From: an uncultured Eubacteriales bacterium
GTDB taxonomy: Bacteria > Bacillota > Clostridia > Christensenellales > Aristaeellaceae
Length of the DNA: 56,864 nucleotides
Direction of reading: 5' to 3'
NCBI GenBank assembly: GCA_900548145.1
Contig: URJB01000011.1
Span: 1 to 56,864, forward strand
In this document: piece by piece, positions 7,516-15,187 of the stretch
Layout: the number at the start of each line of letters is the position of its first letter
Numbering within the stretch: the stretch's first letter is position 1
The notes under the pieces: generated by a model
What the model was told of the DNA's origin: nothing
What the model saw: the letters and a program-made list of their open reading frames with translations, nothing else
Database searches by the model: none
Translations under genes and position numbers: made by a program

Positions 7516-8879
7516 AATATCAAACGACCCGGAAACTGTGGATGCTGCTTTTGACGGTTGCTTTGCTGACCCTGCTGCTTCTGCCCGCCGCACTGGCGGA
7601 AGAGACGCTCCCCTCCGTCCATGTGACCCTCGGCGACGGGGAACCTATCGGTTACTTCGACGGCTTTGAAGGGAATTTTCTCAAAAACGGCGACGCCGTC
7701 AAGGGCGTAACGGGACGGCTTTCCCTGAGCTACGAGGTAGAAAGCTACATCACCAAAAACGGCCAACGCAAAATGCGCGTGGATTTGGAAAACGTCACCC
7801 TGACCGACGACGTGATGGTGCTTTACTACCGTCTGTCTCAGGACGAGCCCATCCAATACGAAGCCGATCTGGATTTCCTCCGCACGTGGGGAATGCCGGA
7901 GCCGATGTTCCAGCGGCGCTCCACCGGGCGCTGGGGTGTACAGGACGTTCTTTATCAGGAAGGGCACCCCATTGACGACAAAAGTCTGTACTGTCTTTAC
8001 GCCGTTTCGCTGGCGGAACCCATTCAGGACGGCGAAGAACTGATCTTCGGCGCGCAGTGGGATCAGTCGTCCATGCAGTATGCAGGCGGCACGGTCGTGA
8101 CCATCGACCGCAGCCATGCGGAGGACCCCACCGTGGCCTATACGCCGGGGACGGAACTGCAGCTGACCTACAACCCCTGGGCGGGCGAAGCGGAACGAAG
8201 CTACCACATGGTCATCGACCGGGTGGCCTTCACCCCCTTCGGCAATCGGATGGTCATCCGCTCGGAATGCACGGACGATCTCAGCGCCGTTTTCCCCCTG
8301 TATCTGACCGACGATCAGGGAAGCCGGCTTACCACCTATTCCTTCGGAGAGCGGACGCCCGGCAACGCCAGCAAGACCCGTCCCGAATGGGTGGAAAACG
8401 ATGTGTGGTTCTTCGGCGGGGAAAACAGCGCTTCCCTGACGCTGACGCCCATGCTTTCCGTGGACGACCGGGAGGAGCTTCACTACGTCCGCACCGCCGT
8501 GCCTTTGAGCGATCTGCCCGGCAAGGTCTCCTTCGGAGACGGCACGGACTGCGAGATCGTCCGTCTGGATCTTCAGCCCGAGGGGATGCGTCTATGGTAT
8601 CTTCCCGGCAGCCATCTGGGGTATCTGGACTTTGAGCTGGGCGACGAAAACGGCGACCCCATCTCCAACGATGTGATCGGCCATTCCGCCAACACCGGCA
8701 GCGTGGCCGAGGGCCTTTTGGGCTACGGCTGTTACTGGACGGCGGAATACAAGGGCCAGTATGTTTCCATGCTCACCGAGGAAGAGCTGGCTCAGGCCAA
8801 AACGCTGGTCATCTCCCACCACGAGGGCCTGATGGAGCAGGATCCCGAGCACGCCTTCACCGTTCCCCTGTCCCGGTAA
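7512..8879 (+). CDS. Secreted protein of unknown function, sigma-factor operon
   Basis: This 455-residue protein starts with a classic signal peptide: a positively charged start, hydrophobic core about 9-24, and a predicted ALA|EE cleavage after residue 29. There is no lipobox cysteine, no LPxTG and no second membrane helix, so it is probably exported. The mature part is rich in short beta-type segments and shows weak similarity in feel to the outside part of the preceding protein (repeated phrases such as DENGxP and VxLSDLPG), which may mean a shared fold. I do not recognise the family. It is translationally coupled to the putative anti-sigma factor and may be its ligand or a co-regulated envelope component. 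Confidence 0.8.
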   Translation: MKYQTTRKLWMLLLTVALLTLLLLPAALAEETLPSVHVTLGDGEPIGYFDGFEGNFLKNGDAVKGVTGRLSLSYEVESYITKNGQRKMRVDLENVTLTDDVMVLYYRLSQDEPIQYEADLDFLRTWGMPEPMFQRRSTGRWGVQDVLYQEGHPIDDKSLYCLYAVSLAEPIQDGEELIFGAQWDQSSMQYAGGTVVTIDRSHAEDPTVAYTPGTELQLTYNPWAGEAERSYHMVIDRVAFTPFGNRMVIRSECTDDLSAVFPLYLTDDQGSRLTTYSFGERTPGNASKTRPEWVENDVWFFGGENSASLTLTPMLSVDDREELHYVRTAVPLSDLPGKVSFGDGTDCEIVRLDLQPEGMRLWYLPGSHLGYLDFELGDENGDPISNDVIGHSANTGSVAEGLLGYGCYWTAEYKGQYVSMLTEEELAQAKTLVISHHEGLMEQDPEHAFTVPLSR

Positions 8880-8936
8880 GGCCGCAAAAAAATACAAACC
8901 AAATGCACCCGGAGCGCATAACGCGCCCCGGGTTTG

Positions 8937-8945
8937 TGATATAAT
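8937..8945 (+). promoter_or_regulatory. Extended -10 promoter of gdhA
   Basis: TGATATAAT (TGn + TATAAT at 8940-8945), about 86 nt before the glutamate dehydrogenase start; no good -35 box at 17 nt. A G/C-rich inverted repeat just upstream (8907-8933) may end the preceding operon. Confidence 0.55.
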
Positions 8946-9030
8946 GACGGAGATTCATGGGACGGCGCAAAGCGGCGCGGCCTGAACCGGCCGGACGATG
9001 CGCCCATGACAAGAGAAAGGGGTATTCTAT

Positions 9031-10371
9031 ATGAACGCTTATACTTCCCGCGTTTTGGAAGGGCTGAAGCAGCGCAACGCCAACGAAAGCGAATTTTTGC
9101 AGGCGGCCACGGAAATTTTGGAAAGCATTTCCCCCGTGTTTGACAAGCATCCCGAGTATGAAAAGGCCGGTCTGCTGGAACGGTTCGTGGAGCCGGAGCG
9201 GGTCATTCTTTTCCGCATCCCCTGGGTGGACGATCAGGGCAAGGTGCAGGTGAACCGGGGCTACCGGGTGCAGTTCAACAGCGCCATCGGCCCCTACAAG
9301 GGCGGTCTGCGGTTCCATCCCAGCGTCAACCTGTCCATTCTGAAATTCCTCGGCTTTGAGCAGGTTTTGAAGAACAGCCTGACCGGCCTGCCAATCGGCG
9401 GCGGCAAGGGCGGCAGCGACTTTGACCCCAAGGGCAAAAGCGACCGGGAGGTCATGGCCTTCTGCCAGAGCCTGATGACCGAGCTGTACCGTCACATCGG
9501 CGCGGACACGGACGTGCCCGCCGGCGACATCGGCGTGGGCGGCCGGGAGATCGGTTATCTCTACGGCCAGTACAAGCGTCTGACCGGCCTGTACGAGGGC
9601 GTGCTGACCGGCAAGGGTCTGTCCTACGGCGGCAGTCTGGCCCGCACGCAGGCCACCGGCTACGGCCTGTGCTACTTTGTCAAGAACATGCTGGAAGCCA
9701 ACGGCAAGGCCCTGTCCGGCCAGACCGTGGTGGTCAGCGGCAGCGGCAACGTGGCCATCTACGCCTGTGAAAAGGCCACCCAGATGGGCGCGAAGGTCGT
9801 CGCCATGAGCGACTCCAACGGCTACGTCTACGACAAGGACGGCATCAAGCTGGACATGGTCAAGCAGATCAAGGAAGTGGAGCGCGGCCGCATCAAGGAA
9901 TACGCCGCCCGCGTTCCCGGCGCGGAGTACCACGAGGGCTGCCGCGGTATCTGGGCCATCCCCTGCGACGTGGCCCTGCCCTGCGCCACCCAGAACGAGC
10001 TGGACGCGGAAGGCGCGAAAGCGCTGATCGCCAACGGCTGCTTTGCGGTGGGCGAGGGTGCGAACATGCCCTCCACGCTGGAAGCGACCGAACTGTTCCT
10101 GCAAAACGGCGTTCTCTTTGCCCCCGGCAAGGCGGCCAACGCGGGCGGCGTCGCCACCAGTGCGCTGGAGATGAGCCAGAACAGCGCCCGTCTGAGCTGG
10201 ACGTTCGACGAAGTGGACGAGAAGCTGAAGGGCATCATGGCGAACATTTTTGCCAAGTGTGCCGAAGCCGCGAAGGAATACGGCGACAAGCCCACGAACT
10301 ACGTCATCGGCGCGAACATTGCCGGTTTCCTGAAAGTCGCCGACGCCATGATGGCTCAAGGCAACGTCTAA
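9031..10371 (+). CDS. gdhA: Glutamate dehydrogenase, hexameric type
   Basis: This 446-residue cytoplasmic enzyme interconverts 2-oxoglutarate plus ammonia and glutamate using NAD(P)H. It shows GPYKGGLRFHP (88-97) and the catalytic PIGGGKGGSDFDPKGKS (121-137, K126), then the Rossmann segment VVVSGSGNVAIYACEKA. The length is standard for the 50-kDa hexameric class, whose bacterial members are usually NADP-dependent; cofactor choice is an inference. GAAAGGGG precedes the ATG by about 9 nt. It is a single-gene unit between its own promoter and the terminator at 10558. The stop codon is followed within 2 nt by a family A repeat. Confidence 0.97.
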   Translation: MNAYTSRVLEGLKQRNANESEFLQAATEILESISPVFDKHPEYEKAGLLERFVEPERVILFRIPWVDDQGKVQVNRGYRVQFNSAIGPYKGGLRFHPSVNLSILKFLGFEQVLKNSLTGLPIGGGKGGSDFDPKGKSDREVMAFCQSLMTELYRHIGADTDVPAGDIGVGGREIGYLYGQYKRLTGLYEGVLTGKGLSYGGSLARTQATGYGLCYFVKNMLEANGKALSGQTVVVSGSGNVAIYACEKATQMGAKVVAMSDSNGYVYDKDGIKLDMVKQIKEVERGRIKEYAARVPGAEYHEGCRGIWAIPCDVALPCATQNELDAEGAKALIANGCFAVGEGANMPSTLEATELFLQNGVLFAPGKAANAGGVATSALEMSQNSARLSWTFDEVDEKLKGIMANIFAKCAEAAKEYGDKPTNYVIGANIAGFLKVADAMMAQGNV

Positions 10372-10500
10372 CAAGGGGCAGTGCCCCTTGACCCCACTCC
10401 GCGCCCTTTGGGCGCGGGGCGCTCGAGGGAATGCAGCTTGGCCGGGGTTTTACTGCCGTGGCACGACGAGTGCCACGGCTCGCCGGTCTGGTCGAGTTTT
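10372..10500 (+). repeat. Repeat family A, copy 2 (3' end of gdhA)
   Basis: It starts right after the gdhA stop codon. Hairpin AAGGGGCA-G-TGCCCCTT (10373-10389) is followed by a GCGCCC hairpin, the block AGCTTGGCCGGGGTTTTAC, the 10-bp hairpin 10455-10464/10470-10479 and CTCGCCGGTCTGGT. Compared with copy 1, the first hairpin has a T-A pair replaced by C-G on both sides. Confidence 0.85.
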
Positions 10501-10557
10501 CTGTCAGTTGAATAGGAAAGGCCGCCGCTCGGCGACGGGCCTCTCGGCTTGCGAAAG

Positions 10558-10593
10558 CGGTCAGCGTGTAGAAAATACGCGCTGGCCGTTTTT
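10558..10593 (+). terminator. Terminator downstream of gdhA
   Basis: The 12-bp stem 10558-10569/10577-10588, with two G-U pairs, is followed by TTTTTG. It lies after the family A repeat, so the repeat would be transcribed with gdhA. Confidence 0.75.
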
Positions 10594-10724
10594 GATTAGG
10601 GAAAAAGGGGGATGGAGCAAAACAGAAAATGGAACGGCTATACCACTGATCGGGGAAAAATCGGTGAAGCCAATGCTGTTTTCTGAAAAGATTATCAGAA
10701 AGGAAAGAATGTTAAAAAACGGGA

Positions 10725-10753
10725 TTGCGCCCGGAATGGTTTGTGTATATAAT
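10725..10753 (+). promoter_or_regulatory. Promoter of the alpha-galactosidase gene
   Basis: TTGCGC, 17-nt spacer, TATAAT (10748-10753), about 49 nt before the start codon. Confidence 0.65.
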
Positions 10754-10801
10754 AGTTGCAGAAAAAAGCGCGCCTTTGACCGGGCGGAAAGGATCGTTTG
10801 A

Positions 10802-12097
10802 ATGAAGAAAGACAAGGATCGTTTTGCGCCGTATCCTCCCATGGGCTGGAACAGCTGGGACTGCTACATGTCCGCCGTGACGGAAGCGGAGCTGCTGGAA
10901 AACGCCCGCTATCAGGCGGAGCATCTGCTCCCCTACGGCTGGGAATACGTTACCTGCGATATTCAGTGGTACGAGCCCACGGCGGGGACGCGGCCCGGCT
11001 GCGAATACATTCCCTTCGCGCCGCTGTGCATGGATGGCTACGGGCGGTTGATTCCGGCGGAGAACCGCTTTCCGTCCAGCACGGGCGGAAAGGGCTTTGC
11101 GCCCATTGCGGCGGAGTTGCACCGGCTGGGGCTGAAATTCGGCATTCACATCATGCGGGGCATTCCCCGTCAGGCGGTATATGCCCGCACGCCCGTTCTG
11201 AACAGCGGCTATACGGCCGACCAGATCGCCGACCCCAGCTCCATCTGCCTATGGAACGGCGATATGTTCGGCACACGAAAGGATCATCCGGGCGCGCAGG
11301 CGTATTACGACAGTCTCTTTGAACTATATGCCTCCTGGGGCGTGGATTTTGTGAAGGTGGACGATATTGCCCATACTGGCGAGGCCGAATCCGGCGGATA
11401 CGCGGCGGCCCATGAGATCGAGATGATCCGCCGGGCCATCGACCGCTGCGGACGCGCGATCGTGCTGAGTCTTTCTCCCGGCCCCGCGTCGGTGGAAAAA
11501 GCGTGGCACCTGAGTCAGAACGCCAATATGTGGCGCATCACCAACGATTTCTGGGACGACTGGGCCCTGCTGAAAAATATGTTCACCCGCTGCGAGATCT
11601 GGCAAAGCCACGTCGGTCCCGGCTGCTGGCCGGACTGCGACATGCTGCCGCTGGGCCGCATCGGCGTAAAGTTCGGACAGTCCCGGCAGACCCGCTTCAC
11701 CCCTGACGAACAAAAGACCATGCTGACCTTGTGGTCGATCTTCCGTTCGCCGCTGATCCTCGGGGCGGAGCTGCCCAGTCTGGACGAAGCCACCCTTCGT
11801 CTGCTCACCAACCGGGACGTGCTGCGGCTGAACCGGCACTCCTTCGGCGCGCGGCAGATCGTCCGGGACGACGCGCACGCCGTCTGGGTCAGCCAGGACG
11901 AAGATGGTTCCCGGTATGCGGCGCTGTTCAACCTGTCCGAGGAGCTGCGGGAGGTGTCGCTGGATCTCCGGGAGCTGGAGGGCGAGACCTTTGCCTGCCG
12001 GGAGCTTTGGTCCGGCGAAGAACGCACTGCCCAAGAGACACTTTCCTGTGTCATCGAACCTCACGGCGCCCGGCTGTTCCGCTGCACGGAATGCTGA
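10802..12097 (+). CDS. Glycoside hydrolase family 27 alpha-galactosidase-like enzyme
   Basis: This 431-residue protein has no signal peptide, so it is cytoplasmic. The N-terminus has the GH27 hallmark PPMGWNSWDCY (12-22). The nucleophile is expected in VDFVKVDDIA at D187 and the acid/base in WRITNDFWDD at about D249. A C-terminal beta-sandwich follows from about 340. The family removes terminal alpha-galactose or, in some members, acts on beta-L-arabinopyranosides or isomaltose, so the exact sugar is uncertain. It would act on oligosaccharides already imported. It has its own promoter and shares a bidirectional terminator with the convergent hcp gene. Confidence 0.92.
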   Translation: MKKDKDRFAPYPPMGWNSWDCYMSAVTEAELLENARYQAEHLLPYGWEYVTCDIQWYEPTAGTRPGCEYIPFAPLCMDGYGRLIPAENRFPSSTGGKGFAPIAAELHRLGLKFGIHIMRGIPRQAVYARTPVLNSGYTADQIADPSSICLWNGDMFGTRKDHPGAQAYYDSLFELYASWGVDFVKVDDIAHTGEAESGGYAAAHEIEMIRRAIDRCGRAIVLSLSPGPASVEKAWHLSQNANMWRITNDFWDDWALLKNMFTRCEIWQSHVGPGCWPDCDMLPLGRIGVKFGQSRQTRFTPDEQKTMLTLWSIFRSPLILGAELPSLDEATLRLLTNRDVLRLNRHSFGARQIVRDDAHAVWVSQDEDGSRYAALFNLSEELREVSLDLRELEGETFACRELWSGEERTAQETLSCVIEPHGARLFRCTEC

Positions 12098-12132
12098 AAA
12101 ACAGGCCTGTCTTTTTCAGACAGGCCTGTTTT
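12098..12132. terminator. Bidirectional terminator between alpha-galactosidase and hcp
   Basis: A perfect 14-bp stem AAAACAGGCCTGTC (12098-12111/12119-12132) with T tracts on both strands, serving the two convergent genes. Confidence 0.9.
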
Positions 12133-12136
12133 CCTT

Positions 12137-13708
12137 TCATCCACGTCCCAGAATAGCGTCCAGATCCTGTTCCGGGGCAGTGATGGGTCGAAGGCCATAA
12201 GCGTCTACCAGCGCCTTCACAACGGTTTCGGACAGGAAGGCGGGCAGCGTCGGCCCCAGATAGATATTCTTCACGCCCAGCGCCAGCAGGGTCAGAAGAA
12301 TGCAGACGGCCTTCTGTTCGTACCAGGAGAGCACCAGCGTCAGGGGCAGTTCGTTGACGGAGCACTCGAACGCATCGGCCAGCGCCAGCGCGACCCGCAC
12401 GGCGCTGTACGCGTCGTTGCACTGCCCCACGTCCATGATGCGGGGGAATCCGGCAATTTCGCCCAAGTCCAGATCGTTGAAGCGGTATTTGCCGCAGGCC
12501 AGCGTCAGAATAAGGGAATCCATGGGCGTTTTTTTCGCCAGCTCGGTATAGTAGTTTCGCCCCGGATGCGCGCCGTCGCAGCCGCCGATAAGGAAAATAT
12601 GCCGGATCTTGCCCGCTTTGATGGCCTCCGTCACCTCTCCGGCGTGGGAAAGAATCGCCTCATGGGCAAAGCCGGTGGTGACCATATGGCCGCCGTTGAT
12701 GCCGCTCATGCTGTGGTCGTGCTCGTAGCCACCCAGCGCAAGAGCCTGCTCGATCAAGGGCGTAAAGTCCTTGCGCCCGCGCTCATCGGCGGCGATATGC
12801 CGCAGCCCCTCATACCCCACCACGGAGGTGGTATACACCCGATCCTGATAGCTGGGCCGGGGCGGCATCAGGCAGTTGGTGGTAAACAGCACCGGCGCGG
12901 GAATGTTCTCAAACTCGGTCTGCTGGCTTTGCCATGCCGTGCCGAAGTTGCCCGCCAGCTGCGGATATTTTTTCAGAGAGGGATAGCCGTGGGCGGGCAG
13001 CATTTCACAATGGGTATAAACGTTGATCCCCCTGTCCTTCGTCTGTTCCAGCAGTTGATGCAGGTCTTCCAGATCGTGGCCGGACACCACGATGAACGGG
13101 CCTTTTCGAATGTCCAGAGGGACTCTGGTGGGGACGGGGTCGCCGAAGGTCTCCGTGTTGGCCCGATCCAGCAGTTCCATGCAGCGGAAGTTGATCCGCC
13201 CGAATTCCATAATCAGCTCCAGCCAGTCGCCGATGGAGCGTTCCTGCCGAAGCGCCGAAAGTCCCTTGTAGAACCATTCTGTCACCTGCTCGTCCTGAAA
13301 GCCCAGGTTCAGGGCGTGGTGGGCGTAAGCGGCCATGCCCTTCATGCCGAAAAGCAGTGTGGAGCGCAATGAGACGATATCCGTCTCGCCCCGCCATAGC
13401 TCCAGTGTTCCCTTATCCTGTCCGCCCAGCTTTTTTCGTTCGTTTTCCACCCGGCGGATGAAATGGCGAATGGCTTCATCGTCAAAGTTCACGTTGGTCA
13501 GCGTGGTAAACAGGCCGTCGATCAGCAGCCGGGAAATTTCCTCCGTGCGGGCTCCCTGCTGCCCTGCGGTCTCTGCCAGTCGGATCAGTCCGCAAACCAG
13601 TTCGTCCTGCAGGTTGGCTGTCTCCGGCTGTTTTCCGCAGACGCCGGTCTGGACGCAGCACTTGTTGCCCGCAGTCTGCTGGCACTGAAAGCAAAACATC
13701 TGGGACAT
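12137..13708 (-). CDS. hcp: Hybrid-cluster protein (hydroxylamine reductase)
   Basis: This 523-residue protein of the Hcp/prismane family reduces hydroxylamine or nitric oxide in anaerobes and protects against nitrosative stress. The N-terminal cluster is bound by C6-x2-C9-x8-C18-x5-C24 (CFQCQQTAG...), the spacing of the class II/III proteins of strict anaerobes. Hybrid-cluster regions are visible in FVVSGHDLEDLHQLLEQT, LPAHGYPSLKKY and LFTTNCLMPP, and in the C-terminal IGGCDGAHPGRNYY and DVGQCNDAYSA. It is a single gene; the start has GAAAGGAGAGGGAAAG upstream. No NADH oxidoreductase (hcr) gene is adjacent. Confidence 0.96.
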   Translation of the reverse strand: MSQMFCFQCQQTAGNKCCVQTGVCGKQPETANLQDELVCGLIRLAETAGQQGARTEEISRLLIDGLFTTLTNVNFDDEAIRHFIRRVENERKKLGGQDKGTLELWRGETDIVSLRSTLLFGMKGMAAYAHHALNLGFQDEQVTEWFYKGLSALRQERSIGDWLELIMEFGRINFRCMELLDRANTETFGDPVPTRVPLDIRKGPFIVVSGHDLEDLHQLLEQTKDRGINVYTHCEMLPAHGYPSLKKYPQLAGNFGTAWQSQQTEFENIPAPVLFTTNCLMPPRPSYQDRVYTTSVVGYEGLRHIAADERGRKDFTPLIEQALALGGYEHDHSMSGINGGHMVTTGFAHEAILSHAGEVTEAIKAGKIRHIFLIGGCDGAHPGRNYYTELAKKTPMDSLILTLACGKYRFNDLDLGEIAGFPRIMDVGQCNDAYSAVRVALALADAFECSVNELPLTLVLSWYEQKAVCILLTLLALGVKNIYLGPTLPAFLSETVVKALVDAYGLRPITAPEQDLDAILGRG

Positions 13709-13816
13709 TCTTTCCCTCTCCTTTCACCAAAGGGGCGGCGAAGCACCCTTTCCAAAACAGTCTCGGCTTTTTCAGCTCAAATGATACGTTTACTTTTGAA
13801 AGAAGAAATTTTCCAC

Positions 13817-13857
13817 ATGAAAAAGACCCGTGCGCCTTTCAAAGCACACGGGTCTTT
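13817..13857 (-). terminator. Terminator downstream of the DUF1015 gene
   Basis: The 11-bp stem AAAGACCCGTG (13822-13832/13847-13857) is followed on the minus strand by TTTTTCATG; it ends the 18340-13898 transcription unit. Confidence 0.8.
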
Positions 13858-13897
13858 CGTCAGGACTGCTCGCCCTGTTTCCGCCGCGAACGGCCTT

Positions 13898-15145
13898 TTA
13901 TTTTTTGCGGCACTCCATATAATACCGCTTTTCATTGGCCTCTCCCATGGAGAAGGTCTTTCGGGGCAGCACGCCCAGTTCCCGCACCTGCTCGAAGAAC
14001 CGGCTCTTATCCGGTGCGGGCAGCAGGAAGCCCACAGCTCCTTCGCCCTTCACCAGCTCCCGGACGGCCTGTTCGCCGTGGACGTAATCCAGCTTCGCGC
14101 CGGGATGGGCGAGCAACCATTCGTCCAGGAAGATCTGCAGGTCGCCCACTGCCAGCCGGTGGGGCGTGGGAATGGAGACTGTCACTTCCTTGCCCTCGTA
14201 CACCACGCGGATATCCTGCGTCGCGTCCGGGTCGATCAGGTCTTCGCCCCGGCGCACCGCATAGGCTTCCAGCTCGTCCAGCAGATCGTCGCCGTCCACG
14301 CCGAACAGCACCCGGTGAATGGGTTCGAAGCGCAGCGCGTCGTCATAGATATTCTCGATCTCCACCATGGCGAACCGGGCGGGATGGGTCATGGTCTCCT
14401 CCGGGGTCAGGCCGGGCTTGACCTTGTCCCAGATGGCTTTGGCCGTAGCAAGGCTGTGGTTGCCGTCGCCCACGGCGAACAGCATGGGATCGTCGCCCTG
14501 CCGCAGCCGTTCCAACGCCGCATAGACCCCGTCGATATCCGCCGCGTCCTCCACGGCGTAGCCTACCAGCTGGCCGCCATTCATCATCAGCGGAAAATCG
14601 TAGAGCTTGCGCAGCTGGCGGCGCTTCTGAAACAGCGGCTCCACCACCGACTGCATGGGGTCGTCCATCAACAGCATCACATGAGAGGTCTCCAGCGGCG
14701 CTTTTTCCCGGATGCGCACCCGGGGCGGGATGCGCTCGGCAATGGTGCCCTCGCTGGCGCGGACAAGGCTTTTCGCTTCGGGATGGAAATCATAGCATTC
14801 CAGATCGATCATGCCGACAAGCCCCACCCGCGCGCCGGAGGGGGTGATCCGTTCCGTCAGGATAAAGCCCTGCTGCACGGCGGGGACCAGCGTGCCGTCC
14901 CGCAGGTACTGCTCCATGGTGCGGCAGATGCCGGGGACCCGTGCGTCCGTCTCGTTCAGCCAGCATTCCGGCAGGATCATGCGGAATGCGGAGGGCTGAT
15001 CGCCCACCAGACGCTCCACTTCCTCCCAGTAGGCGGGCTGAGAAGTGAACTGATCGCAGGCCACACAGGCCCATGCGGTCAGGTTCGTGCCCTCCCGGGG
15101 CAGCAGCAATTGACCGGGATAAAAACAACGATTGGAAACAGCCAT
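13898..15145 (-). CDS. DUF1015 family protein
   Basis: This 415-residue cytoplasmic protein of the DUF1015 family is common in Clostridia and Thermotoga. Visible family segments are LLPREGTNLTAWACVACDQFTSQ near the N-terminus, VLLMDDPMQSVVEPL in the middle and FAVGDGNHSLATAKAIWD, whose GDGNHS is the conserved signature. The family is often found near serine biosynthesis genes and has been linked to SerK-like ADP-dependent kinases. That link is family context; here the neighbours do not support it. AAGGAGG precedes the start. It follows the pseudo-sortase gene by 42 nt and probably shares its transcript. Confidence 0.85.
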   Translation of the reverse strand: MAVSNRCFYPGQLLLPREGTNLTAWACVACDQFTSQPAYWEEVERLVGDQPSAFRMILPECWLNETDARVPGICRTMEQYLRDGTLVPAVQQGFILTERITPSGARVGLVGMIDLECYDFHPEAKSLVRASEGTIAERIPPRVRIREKAPLETSHVMLLMDDPMQSVVEPLFQKRRQLRKLYDFPLMMNGGQLVGYAVEDAADIDGVYAALERLRQGDDPMLFAVGDGNHSLATAKAIWDKVKPGLTPEETMTHPARFAMVEIENIYDDALRFEPIHRVLFGVDGDDLLDELEAYAVRRGEDLIDPDATQDIRVVYEGKEVTVSIPTPHRLAVGDLQIFLDEWLLAHPGAKLDYVHGEQAVRELVKGEGAVGFLLPAPDKSRFFEQVRELGVLPRKTFSMGEANEKRYYMECRKK

Positions 15146-15187
15146 CGAAATTTTCCTCCTTGTGGAAAAATCAGGGAAACGAAGGGG

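Noticed and set aside
10372..10500. Family A repeats as ordinary terminators
   Set aside because: They lack T tracts, are over 100 nt long with several modules, and gdhA has a separate good terminator further downstream.
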